Notes: generated by a model from the sequence alone, not told the origin. A stretch of 64,000 nucleotides of DNA from Rhodanobacter sp. A1T4 (GCF_014207185.1 NZ_JACHCP010000001.1:62001-126000), one strand, 5' to 3'; shown: positions 43,424-53,161, counted from the first letter of the stretch. Program-made: numbers and translations.

Positions 43424-44995
43424 ATGGGCAAATACTATTTCGTAGGGAGCGGTATCGCTTCATTGGCCGGCGCGGTGTTTCTGATCCGCGATGGCGGTGT
43501 GTCAGGCAAGGACATTGTGATCCTTGAGGAGTCGCACGAGTTCGGCGGCGCGTTTGACGCGCATGGCAATGCCGATACCGGTTACTACATGAGTGGGAGC
43601 CGGATGTTTGAAGCGATGTATCAGTGCACGTTTGACCTGTTGGCATCGATTCCCTCCGTGAGCAATCCCAACATTTCGGTCAAAGAAGAAACCGATCTCT
43701 CCAACAAGGCGACACCTTGGTACAACAAGGCGCGGCTGGTCGACCGCAACGGCAAGATTCCGGATTTTCACACCATGGGCTTTACCGAGAAGGACCGGCT
43801 GGACCTGGTCAAGATCATGGCCGAGCCGGAAGGAATGCTCGACAGCAAGCGCATTACCGACTGTTTCGAAGAGCATTTCTTCCAGACCAACTTCTGGTTT
43901 GAATGGTGCACCCTGTTTGCATTCGAACGCTGGCACAGCGCAATCGAATTCAAGCGCTATCTGCAACGATTCGTGCATCATTTCTCCACGATCGATACGC
44001 AAGAGAACATCTACCGCAGCCTGTACAACCAGTACGACAGTTTTGCCGTACCGCTGGTGCGCTGGCTGCAGGATCGGCAGGTGGATTTTCGCTATGCTGT
44101 GCGCGTCGACGATCTGCATTTCAAATCAGGAACCGATGCGATCACGGTAACCGGCATCGAATACCGCGAGCAGGGCGCCAATGGTCGTATCGATATCGGC
44201 GACGGTGACATGGTGTTTGTCACCAACGGTTCGATGACGGCCGACAAGGTGTTCGGATCGATGACGCAGGCGCCGCTCATGAACCGCAGCAACAAGGCGG
44301 GTGCCTGGAAGCTATGGGAAACGCTGGCCGAAGGCAGGCCGCATTTCGGCAACCCTGCAGCGTTCAACGGCAACATCGCTGAATCGTCATGGATTTCGTA
44401 CACCGTCACGGTCAAGGATCCGCTGTTCTTCGAGCTGATCGAAAGCTTCAGCGGCAGCAAACCCGGTACGGGAGGACTGATTACCTTCAAGGACTCCAGT
44501 TGGCTGATCACGATCTCCATCTACCATCAACCGTTCTTCCCCAACCAGCCCGAAGATACGTTTGTGTGGTGGGGCTATGGTCTGTTCCACGACCGTCCCG
44601 GCGACTATGTCAAAAAGCCCATGGCCGAATGCAACGGTGCCGAAATCCTGCAGGAGGTGCTGGGGCATCTGCACTTCAGCGAGCAGGACAAGGACGCCAT
44701 CATCGCCAGTTCCAACTGCATTCCCTGCACCATGCCGTATATCACCAGTCAGTTCATGGTGCGCAAGGCCGGCGACCGGCCCAGGGTAATTCCACAGGGA
44801 TCGACCAACCTCGCGTTCATGGGTCAGTACGCCGAGCAGCCCGATGACGTGGTGTTTACCGTGGAGTATTCAGTACGCTGTGCGATGAACGCGGTATACA
44901 CCTTACTGAAGCTGGATAAGAAGCCACCAGCAGTCTACAAGGGACTGCACAGCCCCAAGGTCATCGTCGATGCGATCCGTACACTGCATCGTTAA
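43424..44995 (+). CDS. ohyA: Oleate hydratase
   Basis: A 523-residue FAD enzyme that adds water to the cis-9 double bond of oleic acid to give 10-hydroxystearic acid. The FAD fold begins YYFVGSGIASLAGAVFLIRD, followed by an EESHEFGGAFDAHG segment as in known hydratases, and the C-terminal PQGSTNLAFMGQYAEQPDDV stretch is typical. Length fits the shorter form of the family. It is convergent with an SDR gene, which might oxidise the hydroxy fatty acid (inference). Confidence 0.92.
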   Translation: MGKYYFVGSGIASLAGAVFLIRDGGVSGKDIVILEESHEFGGAFDAHGNADTGYYMSGSRMFEAMYQCTFDLLASIPSVSNPNISVKEETDLSNKATPWYNKARLVDRNGKIPDFHTMGFTEKDRLDLVKIMAEPEGMLDSKRITDCFEEHFFQTNFWFEWCTLFAFERWHSAIEFKRYLQRFVHHFSTIDTQENIYRSLYNQYDSFAVPLVRWLQDRQVDFRYAVRVDDLHFKSGTDAITVTGIEYREQGANGRIDIGDGDMVFVTNGSMTADKVFGSMTQAPLMNRSNKAGAWKLWETLAEGRPHFGNPAAFNGNIAESSWISYTVTVKDPLFFELIESFSGSKPGTGGLITFKDSSWLITISIYHQPFFPNQPEDTFVWWGYGLFHDRPGDYVKKPMAECNGAEILQEVLGHLHFSEQDKDAIIASSNCIPCTMPYITSQFMVRKAGDRPRVIPQGSTNLAFMGQYAEQPDDVVFTVEYSVRCAMNAVYTLLKLDKKPPAVYKGLHSPKVIVDAIRTLHR

Positions 44996-45080
44996 GCCAT
45001 CAATGCGGCTTTCATACCAACGATTGCTGCTGTTGGGTGAGTGGCGAACGTTGAAGTCGCGAAAGACACGGCCGTGAGGC

Positions 45081-45857
<777 letters not shown>

Positions 45858-46141
45858 GGTGTGTCCTTTGTGAATGCATTGAGCGATTGTCATGGCGAAT
45901 CGATGGTGTGCCATCTGCATGCATCACGCATCGATCATGGTTGAATGATGGTAGTGATTGATAAAAATGATGTGCGTGCAAATTCTGATCGATCAAGTAC
46001 AGATGAAGAACGTCATGCACTTATTTTCACGGTCTCATGCAAAGTGCGTCTCTAACCTGGGTTCCAGCGTTCAACCATGAGCGCTGTGCGCGGCAGTGAC
46101 AACCTTCCTGCTGTGCCAATCCATTCCCCAGGAGCTTTGCA

Positions 46142-46600
46142 ATGAGCACGAACGACCATGATGTAAAAATTCTCAACGGCCTCATCGAGACCACCATCGA
46201 CAGTGCCGAAGGCTATGAAGAAGCGGCCAAGGATGCTGACAATTCGCGTTATACCGCCGCCTTCCAGAGCCGTGGTTCCGAGCGTCATCAGGTAGCGTCG
46301 AAGTTGCAGCAGCAGGTGATCACATTGGGCGGCAAGCCGGAAGACAATGGGACGGTACTTGCCTCGGCTCATCGCATGTTCGTCAACCTGCGCCATACCA
46401 TCAGCAAGGGCGACATTGCCGTTGTCGATGAAGTCGAGCGCGGCGAAGATCATATCAAGGCGAAGTTCGAGGATGCCTTGAAGGACAACGATCTGACCGT
46501 CGCGACCAAGCAGGTGATCACGGACGCTTACGCTTCGGTACGTCAGGGTCATGACCAGATGCGCGATCTGAAGCATGCGCTGCATAACCAGCAGGCCTGA
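46142..46600 (+). CDS. PA2169/DUF2383 four-helix-bundle protein
   Basis: A 152-residue helical protein of the PA2169 family (DUF2383): ILNGLIETTIDSAEGYEEAA, then AAFQSRGSERHQVASKLQQQ, and a last helix AYASVRQGHDQMRDLKHAL. The fold resembles ferritin-like bundles, and some related proteins are stress-inducible, but the function is not established. A good ribosome site (AGGAG) precedes the ATG. A terminator follows the gene. Confidence 0.85.
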   Translation: MSTNDHDVKILNGLIETTIDSAEGYEEAAKDADNSRYTAAFQSRGSERHQVASKLQQQVITLGGKPEDNGTVLASAHRMFVNLRHTISKGDIAVVDEVERGEDHIKAKFEDALKDNDLTVATKQVITDAYASVRQGHDQMRDLKHALHNQQA

Positions 46601-46626
46601 GTTTCGGTTTGCGCCAGTCGAAACAG

Positions 46627-46650
46627 AAAAGTCGCCGTGAGGCGACTTTT
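46627..46650 (+). terminator. Rho-independent terminator
   Basis: AAAAGTCGCC and GGCGACTTTT form a perfect ten-base stem around GTGA, ending in Ts, 26 bases after the DUF2383 gene. It also precedes the end of the convergent AraC gene and may serve both. Confidence 0.85.
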
Positions 46651-46692
46651 CATTGGCCGCCTTGATCAGATATCCGGTCGGTGCCCCCAGGC

Positions 46693-47613
46693 TTAGTTCA
46701 GCGAATGGGAAGCTCTATCCGCTCTTATTTGGCCAGGGCATGTGCCACTGACGCGTTTGAAGAGGCGTCGAAAAGCGGCTTCGCTGCTGTAGCCGAGCTG
46801 CTCTGCAATACACGCTACGGACTGCTGCCGATCGCGCAACAGTTGTTCGGCGACGCTTACCCTCCATTGCGTGACGTATTGCATTGGAGGCATCTGCATC
46901 AAATGGGTAAAGCGCTCGGCGAAAGCCGAGCGAGACATGCAGGCCATGCTAGCCATCGAATGCATGGTCCAGGCACCGCCAGGGTTCTCGTGCACCGACT
47001 GCAGGACTTTGCTTATGCGCGGATCGGCTACCGCGGCAAACAAACCGCGTCGATTGCCTGCCCGCTTGGCGTAGTCGCAGACAGCCAGAGTGAACAGCGC
47101 ATCGGCAAGCTTGTTCAACACCACCTGTCGACCGTCTTGTCCCGCGTTGACTATGTCTACCATCATGGCCGACAGCTGACGAAACGTGTCTCCCGCGTCT
47201 TTTGCGCGCACCACGAAGCAAGCTGGCAATGCCTGATTGAGCGGATGGTGTGTGTTGCCAAAGAAGCGCATTTCGCCGCAAATAAAACTCGTGCGATCAG
47301 CTGCTTCAACAGTCGTCTCGCCCTCGACGCTCAGTCGATGCGGATCGCCCTGCGGAAAGAGGATGAGATCTCCGGTGTTCAGGTGCATCACGCGGTCCAG
47401 CGCGGCAGATTCGACCTTGCACTGTCCAGCACCGACAAGATGGAAAAGCCCGCAGTGGTACTGGGGTTCATCGAGGAACCATGAACCGCAGCGGTGCAGC
47501 TCGGCGACGACCGCGACACGTAACATCGACTGATTGAGCAGGGATTCGAGTGCCGGGTCGATGAGCGAGGTACGCGGCTCACTCGCGAGCATCGGATTGG
47601 CTTCGATATACAT
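46693..47613 (-). CDS. AraC-family transcriptional regulator
   Basis: A 306-residue regulator. An N-terminal cupin-like domain (AraC_binding_2/cupin_6 type, including LNTGDLILFPQGDPHRLSVE) precedes a double helix-turn-helix at about 200-300: WTMHSMASMACMSRSAFAER and SVACIAEQLGYSSEAAFRRL. It lies 83 bases downstream of bufC on the same strand and could be read through from there, though it may be independent. It may sense a metal or aromatic ligand (inference only). Confidence 0.9.
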   Translation of the reverse strand: MYIEANPMLASEPRTSLIDPALESLLNQSMLRVAVVAELHRCGSWFLDEPQYHCGLFHLVGAGQCKVESAALDRVMHLNTGDLILFPQGDPHRLSVEGETTVEAADRTSFICGEMRFFGNTHHPLNQALPACFVVRAKDAGDTFRQLSAMMVDIVNAGQDGRQVVLNKLADALFTLAVCDYAKRAGNRRGLFAAVADPRISKVLQSVHENPGGAWTMHSMASMACMSRSAFAERFTHLMQMPPMQYVTQWRVSVAEQLLRDRQQSVACIAEQLGYSSEAAFRRLFKRVSGTCPGQIRADRASHSLN

Positions 47614-47696
47614 GGGTGATCCTTTCGACGATAGGCTCTGATAGCTTCTCTTCGCGGTCTACCCGCCAACGGTTACATCGACTGCAGAGTGGCGTG

Positions 47697-48473
47697 CTAT
47701 TGCATTGACCAGCTGCATATCAGGCCGTCGGCAAGCCATTGATGCAGAAGGCTGGCCATGCGCGGTAACGCGTCGGCGGGCTCGTGAAACTCACAGAGCC
47801 GTTCGCACAGTGCGGCGAAAGACTCCTCTTTGATCGCCCCGGTCAATGCGGATAGCTCATCCGTGTTGACCGTGCGGTATCGTACGGTCAACGAATGCCG
47901 CCAGACCAGAAGATGGCAAACCTTCGCATGACGGCGTAGTCGCGGGCGCTTGCTGTTGGAGTCCGCGGCGCGGCGGAAAGCATCCACGTTGTGCTGAACC
48001 GACAGGATCTGCAGGTGATTTTGCGGGCGCAAGCGCAAGTTCGCCCACGCATCTGCAGGTACATGGATCAGATCGGCGGCAGCAAGCACCGGCTCGTTGG
48101 CCGCATCGAATGTTGTGGAAATAGCCCAGTCCAGGCTTGCCATTTCGGCCAATTCCGGCGAGGCCTGCCATGGCCGGCTGTATCCCAAGAAGGCCGCAAC
48201 GCCTGCACCGTGCCAGCGGATGTTGTAATGCATGGATGGATGCGCCTCGATATAGCTTTCCAGCATGGCGTTGAAGCGACGACCCATCAGCTGGCCTAAT
48301 CCGGCAAATTCCGTTCTCAACGAATCACGTAGACGTACCCGATAGCCATTGCGGTAGATGGCCATGCGAGTCGCGGCATCGGCTCTGACATCGCCGTGTA
48401 GTTCCGGCAGTCGCGACGACTCTTCGGCAAGCACCGCCTGCATGATTTGTTGCTGAAATTCCTGAAGGCTCAC
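47697..48473 (-). CDS. bufC: BufC/HvfC-type RiPP maturation partner (DUF2063)
   Basis: A 258-residue protein. The N-terminal DUF2063 domain (MSLQEFQQQIMQAVLAEESS onward, about 1-100) has been called a DNA-binding domain but is now regarded as the partner that presents the precursor peptide to the MNIO enzyme. Its start overlaps the bufB stop by four bases (ATGA). The BufB-BufC pair installs modified cysteines in the bufferin precursor. Confidence 0.85.
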   Translation of the reverse strand: MSLQEFQQQIMQAVLAEESSRLPELHGDVRADAATRMAIYRNGYRVRLRDSLRTEFAGLGQLMGRRFNAMLESYIEAHPSMHYNIRWHGAGVAAFLGYSRPWQASPELAEMASLDWAISTTFDAANEPVLAAADLIHVPADAWANLRLRPQNHLQILSVQHNVDAFRRAADSNSKRPRLRRHAKVCHLLVWRHSLTVRYRTVNTDELSALTGAIKEESFAALCERLCEFHEPADALPRMASLLHQWLADGLICSWSMQ

Positions 48474-49321
48474 GCGGCGGCCTGTAGCAGTGGCTTGGCC
48501 AGCATTCGTGCGTAGTCGAGCTCGGCAAGCAATTCAGCCAGTGGCGGCATGTGATCGTCACGCTCGATCATGGTCGAGATCCGCCCATAGCGGCGGACGG
48601 CTTCCAGATAAAGCTGCCACACGTCATCGATGATCGGCGCATCGTGCGTATCGATCAGCAGTTGTTCGCCGTTTTCGTGACCGGCGAGATGGAACTGCTG
48701 AACGCGCGATGCGGGAATGCCGTCGAGATAGTCGAGCGGCGAAAAACCATGATTGTGCGCACTGACATAGATATTGTTGATATCCAGCAGGATCAGGCAA
48801 TCGGCACGCTCGGCTACCGCTGCCAGGAATTGCCATTCAGTCAATTGCGCGTCGGCAAAGCGGATGTAACTGGATACGTTTTCCAGCAGGATGCGTCGCC
48901 CGAGTACGTCCTGTACGCGCCGAACGCGATCGACTACATGCGTGAGCGCTTCCTCGGTATACGGTAGTGGCATGAGATCGTGCAGATTGACGCCCTGCAC
49001 GCCAGTCCAGCACAGATGATCGGAAATCCACGCGGGCTCCACGCGACGGGCCAAGGCGCAAAGCCGTGCGAGGTAATCATCGTCCAGTGAATCGGTGCTA
49101 CCGATCGATAGCGATACGCCGTGCATCACCAGCGGAAAGCGTTCGCGGAATTTTTCCAGCCAGATGAGCGGACGACCGCCGGGAATCATATAGTTCTCGG
49201 AGACGATTTCCAGCCATTCGACGTTGCCGGGTTCTTCGAGCAGGCTTTCGTAGTGTTCGACGCGCAAGCCCAAACCGTAACCCAGGTAAGGCAGCTGATG
49301 TGATGTTGTCTTGATGGCCAT
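48470..49321 (-). CDS. bufB: BufB/HvfB-type MNIO enzyme (DUF692)
   Basis: A 283-residue multinuclear non-heme iron oxidase with a TIM-barrel fold. Candidate iron ligands sit at the ends of the strands: WLEIVSENY, VMHGVSLSIGS, WISDHLCW, ILLENVSSYI, LLDINNIYVSAHNH and IDTHDAP. Family members convert cysteines of small precursors into thiooxazole-type copper ligands. It is placed between the precursor gene and bufC, as in known bufferin operons. Confidence 0.92.
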   Translation of the reverse strand: MAIKTTSHQLPYLGYGLGLRVEHYESLLEEPGNVEWLEIVSENYMIPGGRPLIWLEKFRERFPLVMHGVSLSIGSTDSLDDDYLARLCALARRVEPAWISDHLCWTGVQGVNLHDLMPLPYTEEALTHVVDRVRRVQDVLGRRILLENVSSYIRFADAQLTEWQFLAAVAERADCLILLDINNIYVSAHNHGFSPLDYLDGIPASRVQQFHLAGHENGEQLLIDTHDAPIIDDVWQLYLEAVRRYGRISTMIERDDHMPPLAELLAELDYARMLAKPLLQAAA

Positions 49322-49354
49322 GATTTCAGTCGACCGCTGACAGGTGCAGTGAGC

Positions 49355-49387
49355 GGGGCTTTCCGATCTCTCTAACCGGAAAGCCCC
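49355..49387 (-). promoter_or_regulatory. Perfect hairpin between precursor and enzyme genes
   Basis: GGGGCTTTCCG and CGGAAAGCCCC form an uninterrupted 11-pair stem with an 11-base loop, 10 bases after the precursor stop. No T run follows on the minus strand. Such a structure could stop most transcripts weakly or protect the precursor RNA end, making precursor more abundant than enzyme. Confidence 0.65.
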
Positions 49388-49397
49388 GGGTGGCGTA

Positions 49398-49670
49398 TTA
49401 CTTGGCCTTGGCGGATGCCTGGGCTGCGTCGCATTCGGCCTGTGTCTTCTGCATGGTGAAGCCCTGACCCTTGCAGGAGTTCTGACCCTTGCAGGAATTG
49501 CTGGCTTGCTTGCATGCGCCGTGGCCTTTACAGGACGACGAGTTCATGCACTTCACCGCGGCTGTATCGCCTGCACCGGCGGGGGATGCAACAGCAGCCG
49601 ACATCGAGGTGATCGCAAACAGGCCGGCAACCATGGCTGCCATCGCGGCACCGTTGAGTGTGTTCTTCAT
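49398..49670 (-). CDS. bufA: BufA-type precursor of a copper-binding RiPP (bufferin)
   Basis: A 90-residue precursor. A signal peptide (MKNTLNGAAMAAMVAGLFAI, cleavage near AVA-S) directs it to the periplasm. The core has six cysteines (C41, C47, C53, C60, C66, C80) in CKGHGACK and CKGQNSCKGQG repeats. This layout fits bufferins, which bind copper after BufB/BufC convert some cysteines. An excellent ribosome site (AGGAG, eight bases) fixes the start; an open frame reaching 49922 is not used. It is divergent from DoxX. Confidence 0.88.
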   Translation of the reverse strand: MKNTLNGAAMAAMVAGLFAITSMSAAVASPAGAGDTAAVKCMNSSSCKGHGACKQASNSCKGQNSCKGQGFTMQKTQAECDAAQASAKAK

Positions 49671-49955
49671 TAGGTAACTCCTGATAAGTGGCGTCTGCCG
49701 CAATGGGCTGCGGCTAAGGATGTCTCCCCGGATCAGGTTCAAAGATCGCCTGACACCGGTTTCGACAATCACATTCTCGATAGTTAGCAATGCTTCTGGC
49801 TGTTCCCGCGCATCCCGTTTTTGTGCCCGATCGTCCGGGATAGAAACATCCAGCGTACGATTGGACGCGCAGCAAGAAAGCATGGACGCACGAACATGGC
49901 GGGGCTCGATTGGGGCACGCATGATGCTGACACATCACGCCCACAGGAATTCACG

Positions 49956-50417
49956 ATGCGCCAGTTCATTGCTGACAAGGCTTCACGCCTGCTCGAAATA
50001 CTTCAGGCTGTACGCTGGGTCGGTCCTTTCGTGGTCCGTCTGGTATTCGGTTATTTCTGGCTTGAAACAGGTATTGCCAAAGTCCAGAACCTGGATGGTT
50101 TTACTCAGCGCTTTGTCGGGTGGCACATACCGTATCCCGCGTTCAACGCCGGCCTTTCGGCCTGGACCGAGCTCATCGGTGGACTCTTCATCCTGCTTGG
50201 CTTGTTCACCCGCCTGATCTGCATTCCGATGATCATCAATATGGCCGTTGCGGTGGTCTTGGTGGTATCGGCCAATCTGACGAGTCTGGACGATTACGTC
50301 GAGGCGGACGAGATCGTCTACAGCCTGATCTTCTTCTGGTTACTCATCGCCGGGCCGGGCAAGGTCAGTGTCGATACCTTCATTGCCCGCTGGCTTGGCA
50401 TCCGTACGCAGGTTTGA
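49956..50417 (+). CDS. DoxX-family membrane protein
   Basis: A 153-residue protein with four hydrophobic helices of the DoxX type: VRLVFGYFWLETGIAKVQNL, AWTELIGGLFILLGLFTRLI, MAVAVVLVVSANLT and VYSLIFFWLLIAGPG. DoxX proteins are regular members of bufferin and related clusters, perhaps handling redox or export. Start at 49956 follows AGGA. It faces away from the precursor gene, and a shared promoter region of 285 bases lies between. Confidence 0.85.
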   Translation: MRQFIADKASRLLEILQAVRWVGPFVVRLVFGYFWLETGIAKVQNLDGFTQRFVGWHIPYPAFNAGLSAWTELIGGLFILLGLFTRLICIPMIINMAVAVVLVVSANLTSLDDYVEADEIVYSLIFFWLLIAGPGKVSVDTFIARWLGIRTQV

Positions 50418-50535
50418 GCCATGGGTGCGCGGTGATGAGAAGCACTCGATTGTTAATGCGGCTTTCTCCCGGCGTGAGTTATGGGATGCACTGCACCAAC
50501 GATAGGCAAAGCAAACAACTGAGGAATGTGTCGTC

Positions 50536-50922
50536 ATGAAAAAGAACAGCGTGAAATCTGCTTCAGTTGTGCTCCTGCTCTTGCTGGCAGGCAGTGCCCT
50601 GGCCAATGAGGTGCCCTTCAATCAGGCAGCCTTCGATCAGGCCAGGGCTGCAGGGAAACCCGTCGTGGTCTATTTCCATGCGGACTGGTGCCCAACCTGT
50701 CGCGTGCAGCAACCCATTGTGGCCCGGCTGGCGTTAGAGCCAGTGTTCAAGCCGGTAACGATTTACGAAGCGGACTTCGACACGGAAACCGCGCTGGAAA
50801 AAACCATGAACGTGAGTCAGCAATCGACTTTCGTTGTATTCAAGCAAGGGCACGAAGTCACACGATCCACCGGTCAGACCCAGGAGCCTGCCATCCGCGC
50901 CGTTCTGCAACAGGCACTGTGA
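50536..50922 (+). CDS. Periplasmic thioredoxin-fold protein
   Basis: A 128-residue protein: signal peptide (SVVLLLLLAGSALA), then a thioredoxin fold with active site WCPTC (VYFHADWCPTCRVQ) and the cis-Pro region STFVVFKQG, in which the usual proline is replaced. It resembles the C-terminal part of DsbD. It overlaps the following CcdA-like gene by one base, giving the split equivalent of DsbD: membrane electron carrier plus reductase. It may reduce cysteines of the bufferin precursor (inference). Confidence 0.88.
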   Translation: MKKNSVKSASVVLLLLLAGSALANEVPFNQAAFDQARAAGKPVVVYFHADWCPTCRVQQPIVARLALEPVFKPVTIYEADFDTETALEKTMNVSQQSTFVVFKQGHEVTRSTGQTQEPAIRAVLQQAL

Positions 50923-51650
50923 TGGATTTTGGACTCGGCACCTATGCGGTAGGTTTTCTGGCCGGGGCCGCGTCGATTCTGTCACCTTGCGTGCTGCCAA
51001 TCCTGCCGATCCTGATTGCGTCGGCCTTGTCGAAGCATCGCCTCGGTACGGCCGCGCTGGCGCTTGGATTGGCCTTGTCGTTTGCGATCGTGGGAACGTT
51101 CATCGCCACGCTGGGTGCATCGATCGGCCTGGGCGCGCAAACCCTGCGTCAGGTCGCTGCGGTGCTGATGGTGGTGTTCGGCCTGGTGATGCTGTCTCCC
51201 CGACTGCAGCTTGCATTCGGCAGCATCAGCTCCCGGATCGGATCAAGCGGGCAGCAAGCGCTCGGCTCGATCAAAGGTGAGGGCCTAGCCAGTCAATTCG
51301 CGATCGGCCTGCTGCTGGGACTCGTTTGGAGCCCATGCGTCGGGCCAACGCTTGGTGCCGCTTCAACCCTCGCGGCGCAGGGAAAGAATCTCGGACAGAT
51401 CGCTCTGCTCATGCTTCTGTTCGGCCTGGGCGCGGGCCTGCCGCTTCTGCTCCTGGGCGGATTGTCCCACGCGACGATGATGCGAATTCGTGGTTCGCTC
51501 TCCTCGATCGGTCATGCGGCAAAATCAGCCATGGGCGGTCTGTTCGTCGTGTTTGGCGTTCTCATCTTGAGCGGCTTTGATCGCAAGCTCGAAACGATGC
51601 TTCTCTCGATCAGTCCCGATTGGCTGACAAAGCTGACGACATCGCTTTGA
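50922..51650 (+). CDS. CcdA/DsbD-like membrane thiol transporter
   Basis: A 242-residue membrane protein with six helices and one cysteine in each half: SILSPCVLPILPIL and LVWSPCVGPTLGAA. These are the paired redox cysteines of CcdA and DsbD, which pass electrons from cytoplasmic thioredoxin to the periplasm. Its start shares one base with the stop of the thioredoxin gene (TGATG). The pair probably supplies reducing power to the envelope. Confidence 0.9.
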   Translation: MDFGLGTYAVGFLAGAASILSPCVLPILPILIASALSKHRLGTAALALGLALSFAIVGTFIATLGASIGLGAQTLRQVAAVLMVVFGLVMLSPRLQLAFGSISSRIGSSGQQALGSIKGEGLASQFAIGLLLGLVWSPCVGPTLGAASTLAAQGKNLGQIALLMLLFGLGAGLPLLLLGGLSHATMMRIRGSLSSIGHAAKSAMGGLFVVFGVLILSGFDRKLETMLLSISPDWLTKLTTSL

Positions 51651-51989
51651 CGAGCATCGCTGGATGCAGCGGCGGCCAAACCGGGTAGTCAAAGTTTCTC
51701 TTTGCGAGCCAAGGCACGATATGTATGTCGGCGATGACGGGTCAGTCAATGCCGCCGGGCTTGTTATGCAAATCACCGCTGCGTGGTGAGCGTCCTCAAC
51801 TCCGGCAATGCGGGAGTAATCGAGAACTACGCGATGTACGGTCAGTACAGTGTGGGTACCTGGCTGTAAAAGGTTTCACCCAGAATGTGGGTTTCAGATG
51901 GTCACCCTGCGCGATGAAGGCGCTGCTCTTGCCAGCGAACGCTTCGAGCACTTTTCCGTGACAACTGCCAAGGCCCAGAAAGCCTTCAT

Positions 51990-52024
51990 AAAAAAAGCCG
52001 CGCCAAGCGAAGACTTGGCGCGGC
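51990..52024 (-). terminator. Strong orphan terminator, possible small-RNA 3' end
   Basis: On the minus strand GCCGCGCCAAG and CTTGGCGCGGC make a perfect 11-pair stem with a six-base loop, followed by seven Ts. No convincing minus-strand protein gene ends before it. In 51651-52384 I see no protein gene at all, so a small RNA of unknown start, ending here, is the best reading. Confidence 0.65.
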
Positions 52025-52384
52025 AAGAGGGGTAAAAACCGACCACTGCCAGTGCATCGGTGCCGTCGTCGGAGGGACCGATCGGGCAGGGCAAAGTTAA
52101 TTGGCAGGCGTCTCACATCCTGCGAATCATGCATTGAACAGATTCAGGCGACATGCGGCGTCTCTTCATAAAGTGAAATTCCCGCTTTCGTGTATTGGAT
52201 CAGCACAAAGACCAGTCGATACATGCGTCGCGTCGATGTCCGGCACATGTTGCAGACAAACATCACTGGCCAGATCGACCGCAGTGCTTGCCACTCACAC
52301 GACCTATACGCAGTAAGAGCGCAGCATGCATCACCGGGTGTTGCGCATAGCCCTACTTTCGCAATGCCGACAGAGTCTCTGCTC

Positions 52385-52540
52385 ATGCTTATTACCATCC
52401 TTCTGGTTGTACTTCTTCTGGCACTTATCGGTGGCCTGCCGCACTGGGGCTACTCGCGCTCATGGGGCTACGGCCCCAGCGGTGGCCTGGGTCTGATCGT
52501 GGTGATTGTGATTGTGTTGCTGCTGATGGGGCGTATCTAG
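52385..52540 (+). CDS. DUF3309 small membrane protein
   Basis: Fifty-one residues with two hydrophobic helices (ITILLVVLLLALIGGLPHW and LGLIVVIVIVLLLMGRI) joined by a Gly/Ser/Tyr/Trp-rich turn. This is the DUF3309 pattern, a widespread miniprotein of unknown role. The upstream open frame is not needed. A perfect terminator follows 18 bases after the stop. Confidence 0.85.
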   Translation: MLITILLVVLLLALIGGLPHWGYSRSWGYGPSGGLGLIVVIVIVLLLMGRI

Positions 52541-52558
52541 ACAAATCAACGTTGTTGA

Positions 52559-52587
52559 AAAGCCCGGCAGCCATGCCGGGCTTTTTA
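52559..52587. terminator. Rho-independent terminator, probably bidirectional
   Basis: AAAGCCCGGC, loop AGCCAT, then GCCGGGCTTTTT. A perfect eight-pair GC stem flanked by As and Ts can end both the DUF3309 gene and the converging trmO gene. Confidence 0.88.
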
Positions 52588-52633
52588 TTTGGCTATCGTC
52601 GTGATGCTGTGGGTCGCGTGATTCCCGATCAGC

Positions 52634-53161
52634 TCATTTTTTGCGCGGACGTTTCGGACCGGGTGCGGAGTGGTTACCTTGCACAGCATCGATCGCATCG
52701 ATCCAGCCCGCACGCGATGTTGGAAACGCATCGGCATACGGCACATACGGTTTGACATCGAGAATAGGCGTGCCGTCGAGCAGATCCATGCCGCGCACGC
52801 GCAGGGCGTGTTCCTCGACGGCGACCAGTTCGACGGCGGAAAGGCCAATTGCATTGGGTCGATGTGGCGAGCGCGTCGCCAGCACGCTGTGCTTGCCGCC
52901 GCCGCGTGGTGGTCGCACCTCGGGTTTCCAGCCTTCGCTGCGATGAAACACGAATACCAGCCAGATCCGCTCGAACCCGGCCAGGTCACGAAACGCTGTC
53001 GTGGGAAAGCCCTCCGTGAATTCAATTGTGGCTTCGGCCAACGTACCGCTCTCGGTACCCGCCACTACCGTCGACTGATGTGGCGCGTCGATTCGCCGCG
53101 CGTAGGGCGAGCGAACGAAGGCAATCGGCGAGAAAGTGAGGCCATTTGGTATGTCTTGCAT
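52634..53161 (-). CDS. trmO: tRNA (N6-threonylcarbamoyladenosine) methyltransferase
   Basis: A 175-residue TrmO (TsaA/UPF0066) protein. It begins with FSPIAFVRSPY and carries the SAM-binding SPHRPNAIGLSAVELVAV motif plus the later DLLDGTPILDVKPYVPYAD. It methylates t6A37 of tRNA-Thr. The ATG at 53161 gives the usual start; the frame stays open to 53227. Confidence 0.87.
   Translation of the reverse strand: MQDIPNGLTFSPIAFVRSPYARRIDAPHQSTVVAGTESGTLAEATIEFTEGFPTTAFRDLAGFERIWLVFVFHRSEGWKPEVRPPRGGGKHSVLATRSPHRPNAIGLSAVELVAVEEHALRVRGMDLLDGTPILDVKPYVPYADAFPTSRAGWIDAIDAVQGNHSAPGPKRPRKK

Noticed and set aside
49671-49922. N-terminal extension of the BufA frame
   Set aside because: It would bury the signal peptide; AGGAG sits right before the ATG at 49670.
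52144-52398. 84-codon minus-strand frame near the orphan terminator
   Set aside because: Cysteine- and arginine-rich without pattern; no ribosome site; it ends more than 100 bases from the terminator.
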